From the NCBI GenBank assembly GCA_963210315.1, contig OY723322.1:62001-126000 (forward strand): a DNA stretch of 64,000 nucleotides. Reading direction: 5' to 3'. The stretch is from Rhynchopus euleeides. Its lineage: Eukaryota; Euglenozoa; Diplonemea; Diplonemida; Diplonemidae. The notes under the pieces were generated by a model that saw only the letters and a program-made list of their open reading frames with translations, was not told where the DNA came from and did not search any database. Numbering within the stretch: the stretch's first letter is position 1; each line of letters opens with the position of its first letter. A program made the position numbers and the translations under genes. Shown here piece by piece: positions 1 to 14,700 of the stretch.

Positions 1-243
1 TCCTGATCTGCATGCACTCAGCTCAAGGATTTGTCCTGATCTGCATGCACTCAGCTCAAGGATTTGTCCTGATCTGCATGCACTCAGCTCAAGGATTTGT
101 CCTTATCTGCTTGCACTCAGCTCAAGGATTTGTCCTGATCTGCATGCACTCAGCTCAAGGATTTGTCCTGATCTGCATGCACTCAGCTCAAGGATTTGTC
201 CTGATCTGCATGCACTCAGCTCAAGGATTTGTCCTTATCTGCT

Positions 244-3200
244 TGCACTCAGCTCTAGGATTTGTCCTGATCTGCATGCACTCAGCTCAAGGATTTGTCC
301 TGATCTGCATGCACTCAGCTCAAGGATTTGTTCTGATCTGCTTGCACTCAGCTCAAGGATTTGTCCTGATCTGCATGCACTCAGCTCAAGGATTTGTCCT
401 GATCTGCTTGCACTCAGCTCAAGGATTTGTCCTGATCTGCATGCACTCAGCTCAAGGATTTGTCCTGATCTGCTTGCACTCAGCTCAAGGATTTGTCCTG
501 ATCTGCATGCACTCAGCTCAAGGATTTGTCCTGATCTGCTTGCACTCAGCTCAAGGATTTGTCCTTATCTGCTTGCACTCAGCTCAAGGATTTGTCCTGA
601 TCTGCATGCACTCAGCTCAAGTATTTGTCCTGATCTGCATGCACTCAGCTCAAGGATTTGTCCTGATCTGCATGCACTCAGCTCAAGGATTTGTCCTGAT
701 CTGCTTGCACTCAGCTCAAGGATTTGTCCTTATCTGCTTGTACTCAGCTCAAGGAGTTGTCCTTATCTGCTTGCACTCAGCTCAAGGATTTGTCCTTATC
801 TGCTTGTACTCAGCTCAAGGAGTTGTCCTTATCTGCTTGCACTCAGCTCAAGGATTTGTCCTGATCTGCTTGCACTCAGCTCAAGGATTTGTCCTGATCT
901 GCATGCACTCAGCTCAAGGATTTGTCCTGATCTGCATGCACTCAGCTCAAGGATTTGTCCTGATCTGCTTGCACTCAGCTCAAGGATTTGTCCTGATCTG
1001 CATGCACTCAGCTCCAGGATTTGTCCTTATCTGCTTGTACTCAGCTCAAGGATTTGTCCTGATCTGCATGCACTCAGCTCAAGGATTTGTCCTTATCTGC
1101 TTGCACTCAGCTCAAGGATTTGTCCTTATCTGCTTGCACTCAGCTCAAGGATTTGTCCTGATCTGCATGCACTCAGCTCAAGGATTTGTCCTGATCTGCA
1201 TGCACTCAGCTCAAGGATTTGTCCTGATCTGCATGCACTCAGCTCAAGGATTTGTCCTTATCTGCTTGCAGTCAGCTCAAGGATTTGTCCTGATCTGCAT
1301 GCACTCAGCTCAAGTATTTGTCCTGATCTGCATGCACTCAGCTCAAGGATTTGTCCTGATCTGCATGCACTCAGCTCAAGGATTTGTCCTGATCTGCTTG
1401 CACTCAGCTCAAGGATTTGTCCTGATCTGCTTGCACTCAGCTCAAGGATTTGTCCTGATCTGCATGCACTCAGCTCAAGGATTTGTCCTGATCTGCTTGC
1501 ACTCAGCTCAAGGATTTGTCCTGATCTGCATGCACTCAGCTCAAGGATTTGTCCTGATCTGCATGCACTCAGCTCAAGGATTTGTCCTGATCTGCTTGCA
1601 CTCAGCTCAAGGATTTGTCCTGATCTGCATGCACTCAGCTCAAGTATTTGTCCTGATCTGCATGCACTCAGCTCAAGGATTTGTCCTTATCTGCTTGTAC
1701 TCAGCTCAAGGAGTTGTCCTTATCTGCTTGCACTCAGCTCAAGGATTTGTCCTTATCTGCTTGCACTCAGCTCAAGGATTTGTCCTGATCTGCATGCACT
1801 CAGCTCAAGTATTTGTCCTGATCTGCATGCACTCAGCTCAAGGATTTGTCCTGATCTGCTTGCACTCAGCTCAAGGATTTGTCCTTATCTGCTTGTACTC
1901 AGCTCAAGGAGTTGTCCTTATCTGCTTGCACTCAGCTCAAGGATTTGTCCTTATCTGCTTGCACTCAGCTCAAGGATTTGTCCTTATCTGCTTGCACTCA
2001 GCTCAAGGATTTGTCCTGATCTGCTTGCACTCAGCTCAAGGATTTGTCCTGATCTGCATGCACTCAGCTCAAGGATTTGTCCTGATCTGCTTGCACTCAG
2101 CTCAAGGATTTGTCCTGATCTGCATGCACTCAGCTCAAGGATTTGTCCTGATCTGCTTGCACTCAGCTCAAGGATTTGTCCTGATCTGCATGCACTCAGC
2201 TCAAGGATTTGTCCTGATCTGCTTGCACTCAGCTCAAGGATTTGTCCTGATCTGCATGCACTCAGCTCAAGGATTTGTCCTGATCTGCTTGCACTCAGCT
2301 CAAGGATTTGTCCTGATCTGCATGCACTCAGCTCAAGGATTTGTCCTGATCTGCTTGCACTCAGCTCAAGGATTTGTCCTGATCTGCATGCACTCAGCTC
2401 AAGGAGTTGTCCTTATCTGCTTGCACTCAGCTCAAGGATTTGTCCTTATCTGCTTGCACTCAGCTCAAGGATTTGTCCTTATCTGCTTGCACTCAGCTCA
2501 AGGATTTGTCCTGATCTGCATGCACTCAGCTCAAGTATTTGTCCTGATCTGCATGCACTCAGCTCAAGGATTTGTCCTGATCTGCTTGCACTCAGCTCAA
2601 GGATTTGTCCTTATCTGCTTGTACTCAGCTCAAGGAGTTGTCCTTATCTGCTTGCACTCAGCTCAAGGATTTGTCCTTATCTGCTTGCACTCAGCTCAAG
2701 GATTTGTCCTTATCTGCTTGCACTCAGCTCAAGGATTTGTCCTGATCTGCTTGCACTCAGCTCAAGGATTTGTCCTGATCTGCATGCACTCAGCTCAAGG
2801 ATTTGTCCTGATCTGCTTGCACTCAGCTCAAGGATTTGTCCTGATCTGCATGCACTCAGCTCAAGGATTTGTCCTTATCTGCTTGTACTCAGCTCAAGGA
2901 GTTGTCCTTATCTGCTTGCACTCAGCTCAAGGATTTGTCCTTATCTGCTTGCACTCAGCTCAAGGATTTGTCCTTATCTGCTTGCACTCAGCTCAAGGAT
3001 TTGTCCTGATCTGCTTGCACTCAGCTCAAGGATTTGTCCTGATCTGCTTGCACTCAGCTCAAGGATTTGTCCTGATCTGCATGCACTCAGCTCAAGGATT
3101 TGTCCTTATCTGCTTGCACTCAGCTCAAGGATTTGTCCTTATCTGCTTGCACTCAGCTCAAGGATTTGTCCTGATCTGCATGCACGCAGCTCAAGTATTT

Positions 3201-6200
3201 GTCCTGATCTGCATGCACTCAGCTCAAGGATTTGTCCTGATCTGCTTGCACTCAGCTCAAGGATTTGTCCTGATCTGCATGCACTCAGCTCAAGGATTTG
3301 TCCTGATCTGCTTGCACTCAGCTCAAGGATTTGTCCTGATCTGCTTGCACTCAGCTCAAGGATTTGTCCTGATCTGCATGCACTCAGCTCAAGGATTTGT
3401 CCTGATCTGCTTGCACTCAGCTCAAGGATTTGTCCTTATCTGCTTGCACTCAGCTCAAGGATTTGTCCTGATCTGCATGCACTCAGCTCAAGGATTTGTC
3501 CTGATCTGCTTGCACTCAGCTCAAGGATTTGTCCTTATCTGCTTGTACTCAGCTCAAGGAGTTGGCCTTATCTGCTTGCACTGAGCTCAAGGATTTGTCC
3601 TTATCTGCTTGCACTCAGCTCAAGGATTTGTCCTGATCTGCATGCACTCAGCTCAAGTATTTGTCCTGATCTGCATGCACTCAGCTCAAGGATTTGTCCT
3701 GATCTGCATGCACTCAGCTCAAGGATTTGTCCTGATCTGCTTGCACTCAGCTCAAGGATTTGTCCTGATCTGCATGCACTCAGCTCAAGGATTTGTCCTG
3801 ATCTGCATGCACTCAGCTCAAGGATTTGTCCTGATCTGCATGCACTCAGCTCAAGGATTTGTCCTGATCTGCTTGCACTCAGCTCAAGGATTTGTCCTGA
3901 TCTGCATGCACTCAGCTCAAGGATTTGTCCTTATCTGCTTGTACTCAGCTCAAGGAGTTGTCCTTATCTGCTTGCACTCAGCTCAAGGATTTGTCCTTAT
4001 CTGCTTGCACTCAGCTCAAGGATTTGTCCTGATCTGCATGCACTCAGCTCAAGTATTTGTCCTGATCTGCATGCACTCAGCTCAAGGATTTGTCCTGATC
4101 TGCTTGCACTCAGCTCAAGGATTTGTCCTTATCTGCTTGTACTCAGCTCAAGGAGTTGTCCTTATCTGCTTGCACTCAGCTCAAGGATTTGTCCTGATCT
4201 GCATGCACTCAGCTCAAGTATTTGTCCTGATCTGCATGCACTCAGCTCAAGGATTTGTCCTGATCTGCTTGCACTCAGCTCAAGGATTTGTCCTTATCTG
4301 CTTGCACTCAGCTCAAGGATTTGTCCTTATCTGCTTGCACTCAGCTCAAGGATTTGTCCTTATCTGCTTGCACTCAGCTCAAGGATTTGTCCTGATCTGC
4401 TTGCACTCAGCTCAAGGATTTGTCCTGATCTGCATGCACTCAGCTCAAGGATTTGTCCTGATCTGCATGCACTCAGCTCAAGGATTTGTCCTGATCTGCT
4501 TGCACTCAGCTCAAGGATTTGTCCTGATCTGCATGCACTCAGCTCAAGGATTTGTCCTGATCTGCTTGCACTCAGCTCAAGGATTTGTCCTGATCTGCAT
4601 GCACTCAGCTCAAGGATTTGTCCTGATCTGCTTGCACTCAGCTCAAGGATTTGTCCTGATCTGCATGCACTCAGCTCAAGGATTTGTCCTGATCTGCTTG
4701 CACTCAGCTCAAGGATTTGTCCTTATCTGCTTGCACTCAGCTCAAGGATTTGTCCTGATCTGCATGCACTCAGCTCAAGTATTTGTCCTGATCTGCATGC
4801 ACTCAGCTCAAGGATTTGTCCTGATCTGCATGCACTCAGCTCAAGGATTTGTCCTGATCTGCTTGCACTCAGCTCAAGGATTTGTCCTGATCTGCTTGCA
4901 CTCAGCTCAAGGATTTGTCCTGATCTGCATGCACTCAGCTCAAGGATTTGTCCTGATCTGCATGCACTCAGCTCAAGGATTTGTCCTGATCTGCTTGCAC
5001 TCAGCTCAAGGATTTGTCCTGATCTGCTTGCACTCAGCTCAAGGATTTGTCCTTATCTGCTTGTACTCAGCTCAAGGAGTTGTCCTTATCTGCTTGCACT
5101 CAGCTCAAGGATTTGTCCTTATCTGCTTGTACTCAGCTCAAGGAGTTGTCCTTATCTGCTTGCACTCAGCTCAAGGATTTGTCCTTATCTGCTTGCACTC
5201 AGCTCAAGGATTTGTCCTTATCTGCTTGCACTCAGCTCAAGGATTTGTCCTGATCTGCTTGCACTCAGCTCAAGGATTTGTCCTGCTCTGCATGCACTCA
5301 GCTCAAGGATTTGTCCTGATCTGCATGCACTCAGCTCAAGGATTTGTCCTGATCTGCTTGCACTCAGCTCAAGGATTTGTCCTGATCTGCATGCACTCAG
5401 CTCAAGGATTTGTCCTGATCTGCATGCACTCAGCTCAAGGATTTCTCCTGATCTGCTTGCACTCAGCTCAAGGATTTGTCCTGATCTGCATGCACTCAGC
5501 TCAAGGATTTGTCCTGATCTGCATGCACTCAGCTCAAGGATTTGTCCTGATCTGCATGCACTCAGCTCAAGGATTTGTCCTGATCTGCTTGCACTCAGCT
5601 CAAGGATTTGTCCTGATCTGCATGCACTCAGCTCAAGGATTTGTCCTGATCTGCATGCACTCAGCTCAAGGATTTGTCCTGATCTGCATGCACTCAGCTC
5701 AAGGATTTGTCCTGATCTGCATGCACTCAGCTCAAGGATTTGTCCTGATCTGCTTGCACTCAGCTCAAGGATTTGTCCTGATCTGCATGCACTCAGCTCA
5801 AGGATTTGTCCTTATCTGCTTGTACTCAGCTCAAGGAGTTGTCCTTATCTGCTTGCACTCAGCTCAAGGATTTGTCCTTATCTACTTGCACTCAGCTCAA
5901 GGATTTGTCCTTATCTGCTTGCACTCAGCTCAAGGATTTGTCCTGATCTGCATGCACTCAGCTCAAGTATTTGTCCTGATCTGCATGCACTCAGCTCAAG
6001 GATTTGTCCTGATCTGCTTGCACTCAGCTCAAGGATTTGTCCTTATCTGCTTGTACTCAGCTCAAGGAGTTGTCCTTATCTGCTTGCACTCAGCTCAAGG
6101 ATTTGTCCTTATCTGCTTGCACTCAGCTCAAGGATTTGTCCTTATCTGCTTGCACTCAGCTCAAGGATTTGTCCTGATCTGCTTGCACTCAGCTCTAGGA

Positions 6201-7500
6201 TTTGTCCTGATCTGCATGCACTCAGCTCAAGGATTTGTCCTGATCTGCATGCACTCAGCTCAAGGATTTGTCCTGATCTGCTTGCACTCAGCTCAAGGAT
6301 TTGTCCTGATCTGCATGCACTCAGCTCAAGGATTTGTCCTGATCTGCTTGCACTCAGCTCAAGGATTTGTCCTGATCTGCATGCACTCAGCTCAAGGATT
6401 TGTCCTGATCTGCTTGCACTCAGCTCAAGGATTTGTCCTGATCTGCATGCACTCAGCTCAAGGATTTGTCCTGATCTGCTTGCACTCAGCTCAAGGATTT
6501 GTCCTTATCTGCTTGCACTCAGCTCAAGGATTTGTCCTGATCTGCATGCACTCAGCTCAAGTATTTGTCCTGATCTGCATGCACTCAGCTCAAGGATTTG
6601 TCCTGATCTGCATGCACTCAGCTCAAGGATTTGTCCTGATCTGCTTGCACTCAGCTCAAGGATTTGTCCTTATCTGCTTGTACTCAGCTCAAGGAGTTGT
6701 CCTTATCTGCTTGCACTCAGCTCAAGGATTTGTCCTTATCTGCTTGTACTCAGCTCAAGGAGTTGTCCTTATCTGCTTGCACTCAGCTCAAGGATTTGTC
6801 CTGATCTGCTTGCACTCAGCTCAAGGATTTGTCCTGATCTGCATGCACTCAGCTCAAGGATTTGTCCTGATCTGCATGCACTCAGCTCAAGGATTTGTCC
6901 TGATCTGCTTGCACTCAGCTCAAGGATTTGTCCTGATCTGCATGCACTCAGCTCCAGGATTTGTCCTTATCTGCTTGTACTCAGCTCAAGGATTTGTCCT
7001 GATCTGCATGCACTCAGCTCAAGGATTTGTCCTTATCTGCTTGCACTCAGCTCAAGGATTTGTCCTTATCTGCTTGCACTCAGCTCAAGGATTTGTCCTG
7101 ATCTGCATGCACTCAGCTCAAGGATTTGTCCTGATCTGCATGCACTCAGCTCAAGGATTTGTCCTGATCTGCATGCACTCAGCTCAAGGATTTGTCCTTA
7201 TCTGCTTGCACTCAGCTCAAGGATTTGTCCTGATCTGCATGCACTCAGCTCAAGTATTTGTCCTGATCTGCATGCACTCAGCTCAAGGATTTGTCCTGAT
7301 CTGCATGCACTCAGCTCAAGGATTTGTCCTGATCTGCTTGCACTCAGCTCAAGGATTTGTCCTGATCTGCTTGCACTCAGCTCAAGGATTTGTCCTGATC
7401 TGCATGCACTCAGCTCAAGGATTTGTCCTGATCTGCATGCACTCAGCTCAAGGATTTGTCCTGATCTGCTTGCACTCAGCTCAAGGATTTGTCCTGATCT
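244..7500. repeat. 5940-bp segmental duplication within the satellite
   Basis: Two private variants, a CTA for CAA codon at about 254-256 and a CCA for CAA codon at about 1014, recur at exactly +5940 bp (180 monomers), near 6194 and 6954, with the intervening monomer-class order conserved apart from single substitutions. After about 1440 the offset falls to 5874 bp (178 monomers), so whole monomers were lost or gained. The copies are roughly 244-1440 and 6184-7380 for the strict part. Confidence 0.8.
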
Positions 7501-8789
7501 GCATGCACTCAGCTCAAGTATTTGTCCTGATCTGCATGCACTCAGCTCAAGGATTTGTCCTTATCTGCTTGTACTCAGCTCAAGGAGTTGTCCTTATCTG
7601 CTTGCACTCAGCTCAAGGATTTGTCCTTATCTGCTTGCACTCAGCTCAAGGATTTGTCCTGATCTGCATGCACTCAGCTCAAGTATTTGTCCTGATCTGC
7701 ATGCACTCAGCTCAAGGATTTGTCCTGATCTGCTTGCACTCAGCTCAAGGATTTGTCCTTATCTGCTTGTACTCAGCTCAAGGAGTTGTCCTTATCTGCT
7801 TGCACTCAGCTCAAGGATTTGTCCTTATCTGCTTGCACTCAGCTCAAGGATTTGTCCTTATCTGCTTGCACTCAGCTCAAGGATTTGTCCTGATCTGCTT
7901 GCACTCAGCTCAAGGATTTGTCCTGATCTGCATGCACTCAGCTCAAGGATTTGTCCTGATCTGCATGCACTCAGCTCAAGGATTTGTCCTGATCTGCTTG
8001 CACTCAGCTCAAGGATTTGTCCTGATCTGCATGCACTCAGCTCAAGGAGTTGTCCTTATCTGCTTGCACTCAGCTCAAGGATTTGTCCTTATCTGCTTGC
8101 ACTCAGCTCAAGGATTTGTCCTTATCTGCTTGCACTCAGCTCAAGGATTTGTCCTGATCTGCATGCACTCAGCTCAAGTATTTGTCCTGATCTGCATGCA
8201 CTCAGCTCAAGGATTTGTCCTGATCTGCTTGCACTCAGCTCAAGGATTTGTCCTTATCTGCTTGTACTCAGCTCAAGGAGTTGTCCGTATCTGCTTGCAC
8301 TCAGCTCAAGGATTTGTCCTTATCTGCTTGCACTCAGCTCAAGGATTTGTCCTTATCTGCTTGCACTCAGCTCAAGGATTTGTCCTGATCTGCTTGCACT
8401 CAGCTCAAGGATTTGTCCTGATCTGCATGCACTCAGCTCAAGGATTTGTCCTGATCTGCTTGCACTCAGCTCAAGGATTTGTCCTGATCTGCATGCACTC
8501 AGCTCAAGGATTTGTCCTTATCTGCTTGTACTCAGCTCAAGGAGTTGTCCTTATCTGCTTGCACTCAGCTCAAGGATTTGTCCTTATCTGCTTGCACTCA
8601 GCTCAAGGATTTGTCCTTATCTGCTTGCACTCAGCTCAAGGATTTGTCCTGATCTGCTTGCACTCAGCTCAAGGATTTGTCCTGATCTGCATGCACTCAG
8701 CTCAAGGATTTGTCCTTATCTGCTTGCACTCAGCTCAAGGATTTGTCCTTATCTGCTTGCACTCAGCTCAAGGATTTGTCCTGATCTGC

Positions 8790-11700
8790 ATGCACGCAGC
8801 TCAAGTATTTGTCCTGATCTGCATGCACTCAGCTCAAGGATTTGTCCTGATCTGCTTGCACTCAGCTCAAGGATTTGTCCTGATCTGCATGCACTCAGCT
8901 CAAGGATTTGTCCTGATCTGCTTGCACTCAGCTCAAGGATTTGTCCTGATCTGCATGCACGCAGCTCAAGTATTTGTCCTGATCTGCATGCACTCAGCTC
9001 AAGGATTTGTCCTGATCTGCTTGCACTCAGCTCAAGGATTTGTCCTTATCTGCTTGCACTCAGCTCAAGGATTTGTCCTGATCTGCTTGCACTCAGCTCA
9101 AGGATTTGTCCTGATCTGCATGCACTCAGCTCAAGGATTTGTCCTGATCTGCATGCACTCAGCTCAAGGATTTGTCCTGATCTGCTTGCACTCAGCTCAA
9201 GGATTTGTCCTGATCTGCATGCACTCAGCTCAAGGATTTGTCCTTATCTGCTTGTACTCAGCTCAAGGAGTTGTCCTTATCTGCTTGCACTCAGCTCAAG
9301 GATTTGTCCTTATCTGCTTGCACTCAGCTCAAGGATTTGTCCTTATCTGCTTGCACTCAGCTCAAGGATTTGTCCTGATCTGCATGCACTCAGCTCAAGT
9401 ATTTGTCCTGATCTGCATGCACTCAGCTCAAGGATTTGTCCTGATCTGCATGCACTCAGCTCAAGGATTTGTCCTGATCTGCTTGCACTCAGCTCAAGGA
9501 TTTGTCCTGATCTGCTTGCACTCAGCTCAAGGATTTGTCCTGATCTGCATGCACTCAGCTCAAGGATTTGTCCTGATCTGCTTGCACTCAGCTCAAGGAT
9601 TTGTCCTGATCTGCATGCACTCAGCTCAAGGATTTGTCCTGATCTGCATGCACTCAGCTCAAGGATTTGTCCTGATCTGCTTGCACTCAGCTCAAGGATT
9701 TGTCCTGATCTGCATGCACTCAGCTCAAGGATTTGTCCTGATCTGCTTGCACTCAGCTCAAGGATTTGTCCTTATCTGCTTGCACTCAGCTCAAGGATTT
9801 GTCCTGATCTGCATGCACTCAGCTCAAGTATTTGTCCTGATCTGCATGCACTCAGCTCAAGGATTTGTCCTGATCTGCTTGCACTCAGCTCAAGGATTTG
9901 TCCTGATCTGCATGCACTCAGCTCAAGGATTTGTCCTGATCTGCATGCACTCAGCTCAAGGATTTGTCCTGATCTGCTTGCACTCAGCTCAAGGATTTGT
10001 CCTGATCTGCATGCACTCAGCTCAAGGATTTGTCCTGATCTGCTTGCACTCAGCTCAAGGATTTGTCCTTATCTGCTTGTACTCAGCTCAAGGAGTTGTC
10101 CTTATCTGCTTGCACTCAGCTCAAGGATTTGTCCTTATCTGCTTGTACTCAGCTCAAGGAGTTGTCCTTATCTGCTTGCACTCAGCTCAAGGATTTGTCC
10201 TGATCTGCTTGCACTCAGCTCAAGGATTTGTCCTGATCTGCATGCACTCAGCTCAAGTATTTGTCCTGATCTGCATGCACTCAGCTCAAGGATTTGTCCT
10301 GATCTGCATGCACTCAGCTCAAGGATTTGTCCTGATCTGCTTGCACTCAGCTCAAGGATTTGTCCTGATCTGCTTGCACTCAGCTCAAGGATTTGTCCTG
10401 ATCTGCATGCACTCAGCTCAAGGATTTGTCCTGATCTGCTTGCACTCAGCTCAAGGATTTGTCCTGATCTGCATGCACTCAGCTCAAGGATTTGTCCTGA
10501 TCTGCTTGCACTCAGCTCAAGGATTTGTCCTGATCTGCATGCACTCAGCTCAAGGATTTGTCCTGATCTGCTTGCACTCAGCTCAAGGATTTGTCCTTAT
10601 CTGCTTGCACTCAGCTCAAGGATTTGTCCTGATCTGCATGCACTCAGCTCAAGTATTTGTCCTGATCTGCATGCACTCAGCTCAAGGATTTGTCCTGATC
10701 TGCATGCACTCAGCTCAAGGATTTGTCCTGATCTGCTTGCACTCAGCTCAAGGATTTGTCCTTATCTGCTTGTACTCAGCTCAAGGAGTTGTCCTTATCT
10801 GCTTGCACTCAGCTCAAGGATTTGTCCTTATCTGCTTGTACTCAGCTCAAGGAGTTGTCCTTATCTGCTTGCACTCAGCTCAAGGATTTGTCCTGATCTG
10901 CTTGCACTCAGCTCAAGGATTTGTCCTGATCTGCATGCACTCAGCTCAAGGATTTGTCCTGATCTGCATGCACTCAGCTCAAGGATTTGTCCTGATCTGC
11001 TTGCACTCAGCTCAAGGATTTGTCCTGATCTGCATGCACTCAGCTCAAGGATTTGTCCTGATCTGCTTGCACTCAGCTCAAGGATTTGTCCTGATCTGCA
11101 TGCACTCAGCTCAAGGATTTGTCCTGATCTGCTTGCACTCAGCTCAAGGATTTGTCCTGATCTGCATGCACTCAGCTCAAGGATTTGTCCTGATCTGCAT
11201 GCACTCAGCTCAAGGATTTGTCCTGATCTGCTTGCACTCAGCTCAAGGATTTGTCCTGATCTGCATGCACTCAGCTCAAGGATTTGTCCTGATCTGCTTG
11301 CACTCAGCTCAAGGATTTGTCCTGATCTGCATGCACTCAGCTCAAGGATTTGTCCTGATCTGCATGCACTCAGCTCAAGGATTTGTCCTTATCTGCTTGC
11401 ACTCAGCTCAAGGATTTGTCCTGATCTGCATGCACTCAGCTCAAGGATTTGTCCTGATCTGCTTGCACTCAGCTCAAGGATTTGTCCTTATCTGCTTGTA
11501 CTCAGCTCAAGGAGTTGTCCTTATCTGCTTGCACTCAGCTCAAGGATTTGTCCTTATCTGCTTGCACTCAGCTCAAGGATTTGTCCTTATCTGCTTGCAC
11601 TCAGCTCAAGGATTTGTCCTGATCTGCATGCACTCAGCTCAAGTATTTGTCCTGATCTGCATGCACTCAGCTCAAGGATTTGTCCTGATCTGCATGCACT

Positions 11701-14700
11701 CAGCTCAAGGATTTGTCCTGATCTGCTTGCACTCAGCTCAAGGATTTGTCCTTATCTGCTTGCACTCAGCTCAAGGATTTGTCCTTATCTGCTTGCACTC
11801 AGCTCAAGGATTTGTCCTGATCTGCATGCACGCAGCTCAAGTATTTGTCCTGATCTGCATGCACTCAGCTCAAGGATTTGTCCTGATCTGCTTGCACTCA
11901 GCTCAAGGATTTGTCCTGATCTGCATGCACTCAGCTCAAGGATTTGTCCTGATCTGCTTGCACTCAGCTCAAGGATTTGTCCTGATCTGCATGCACGCAG
12001 CTCAAGTATTTGTCCTGATCTGCATGCACTCAGCTCAAGGATTTGTCCTGATCTGCTTGCACTCAGCTCAAGGATTTGTCCTTATCTGCTTGCACTCAGC
12101 TCAAGGATTTGTCCTGATCTGCTTGCACTCAGCTCAAGGATTTGTCCTGATCTGCATGCACTCAGCTCAAGGATTTGTCCTGATCTGCATGCACTCAGCT
12201 CAAGGATTTGTCCTGATCTGCTTGCACTCAGCTCAAGGATTTGTCCTGATCTGCATGCACTCAGCTCAAGGATTTGTCCTTATCTGCTTGTACTCAGCTC
12301 AAGGAGTTGTCCTTATCTGCTTGCACTCAGCTCAAGGATTTGTCCTTATCTGCTTGCACTCAGCTCAAGGATTTGTCCTTATCTGCTTGCACTCAGCTCA
12401 AGGATTTGTCCTGATCTGCATGCACTCAGCTCAAGTATTTGTCCTGATCTGCATGCACTCAGCTCAAGGATTTGTCCTGATCTGCATGCACTCAGCTCAA
12501 GGATTTGTCCTGATCTGCTTGCACTCAGCTCAAGGATTTGTCCTGATCTGCTTGCACTCAGCTCAAGGATTTGTCCTGATCTGCATGCACTCAGCTCAAG
12601 GATTTGTCCTGATCTGCTTGCACTCAGCTCAAGGATTTGTCCTGATCTGCATGCACTCAGCTCAAGGATTTGTCCTGATCTGCTTGCACTCAGCTCAAGG
12701 ATTTGTCCTGATCTGCATGCACTCAGCTCAAGGATTTGTCCTGATCTGCTTGCACTCAGCTCAAGGATTTGTCCTTATCTGCTTGCACTCAGCTCAAGGA
12801 TTTGTCCTGATCTGCATGCACTCAGCTCAAGTATTTGTCCTGATCTGCATGCACTCAGCTCAAGGATTTGTCCTGATCTGCATGCACTCAGCTCAAGGAT
12901 TTGTCCTGATCTGCTTGCACTCAGCTCAAGGATTTGTCCTTATCTGCTTGCACTCAGCTCAAGGATTTGTCCTTATCTGCTTGCACTCAGCTCAAGGATT
13001 TGTCCTGATCTGCATGCACGCAGCTCAAGTATTTGTCCTGATCTGCATGCACTCAGCTCAAGGATTTGTCCTGATCTGCTTGCACTCAGCTCAAGGATTT
13101 GTCCTGATCTGCATGCACTCAGCTCAAGGATTTGTCCTGATCTGCTTGCACTCAGCTCAAGGATTTGTCCTGATCTGCATGCACGCAGCTCAAGTATTTG
13201 TCCTGATCTGCATGCACTCAGCTCAAGGATTTGTCCTGATCTGCTTGCACTCAGCTCAAGGATTTGTCCTTATCTGCTTGCACTCAGCTCAAGGATTTGT
13301 CCTGATCTGCTTGCACTCAGCTCAAGGATTTGTCCTGATCTGCATGCACTCAGCTCAAGGATTTGTCCTGATCTGCATGCACTCAGCTCAAGGATTTGTC
13401 CTGATCTGCTTGCACTCAGCTCAAGGATTTGTCCTTATCTGCTTGTACTCAGCTCAAGGAGTTGTCCTTATCTGCTTGCACTCAGCTCAAGGATTTGTCC
13501 TTATCTGCTTGCACTCAGCTCAAGGATTTGTCCTTATCTGCTTGCACTCAGCTCAAGGATTTGTCCTTATCTGCTTGCACTCAGCTCAAGGATTTGTCCT
13601 GATCTGCATGCACTCAGCTCAAGGATTTGTCCTGATCTGCTTGCACTCAGCTCAAGGATTTGTCCTTATCTGCTTGCACTCAGCTCAAGGATTTGTCCTT
13701 ATCTGCTTGCACTCAGCTCAAGGATTTGTCCTGATCTGCATGCACGCAGCTCAAGTATTTGTCCTGATCTGCATGCACTCAGCTCAAGGATTTGTCCTGA
13801 TCTGCTTGCACTCAGCTCAAGGATTTGTCCTGATCTGCATGCACTCAGCTCAAGGATTTGTCCTGATCTGCTTGCACTCAGCTCAAGGATTTGTCCTGAT
13901 CTGCATGCACGCAGCTCAAGTATTTGTCCTGATCTGCATGCACTCAGCTCAAGGATTTGTCCTGATCTGCTTGCACTCAGCTCAAGGATTTGTCCTTATC
14001 TGCTTGCACTCAGCTCAAGGATTTGTCCTGATCTGCTTGCACTCAGCTCAAGGATTTGTCCTGATCTGCATGCACTCAGCTCAAGGATTTGTCCTGATCT
14101 GCATGCACTCAGCTCAAGGATTTGTCCTGATCTGCTTGCACTCAGCTCAAGGATTTGTCCTGATCTGCATGCACTCAGCTCAAGGATTTGTCCTTATCTG
14201 CTTGTACTCAGCTCAAGGAGTTGTCCTTATCTGCTTGCACTCAGCTCAAGGATTTGTCCTTATCTGCTTGCACTCAGCTCAAGGATTTGTCCTTATCTGC
14301 TTGCACTCAGCTCAAGGATTTGTCCTGATCTGCATGCACTCAGCTCAAGTATTTGTCCTGATCTGCATGCACTCAGCTCAAGGATTTGTCCTGATCTGCA
14401 TGCACTCAGCTCAAGGATTTGTCCTGATCTGCTTGCACTCAGCTCAAGGATTTGTCCTGATCTGCTTGCACTCAGCTCAAGGATTTGTCCTGATCTGCAT
14501 GCACTCAGCTCAAGGATTTGTCCTGATCTGCTTGCACTCAGCTCAAGGATTTGTCCTGATCTGCATGCACTCAGCTCAAGGATTTGTCCTGATCTGCTTG
14601 CACTCAGCTCAAGGATTTGTCCTGATCTGCATGCACTCAGCTCAAGGATTTGTCCTGATCTGCTTGCACTCAGCTCAAGGATTTGTCCTTATCTGCTTGC

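Noticed and set aside
5047-5253. A second frame (SLSACTQLK repeats) in the satellite
   Set aside because: It exists only where consecutive CTT-class monomers lack the TGA found in CTG-class monomers; local accident.
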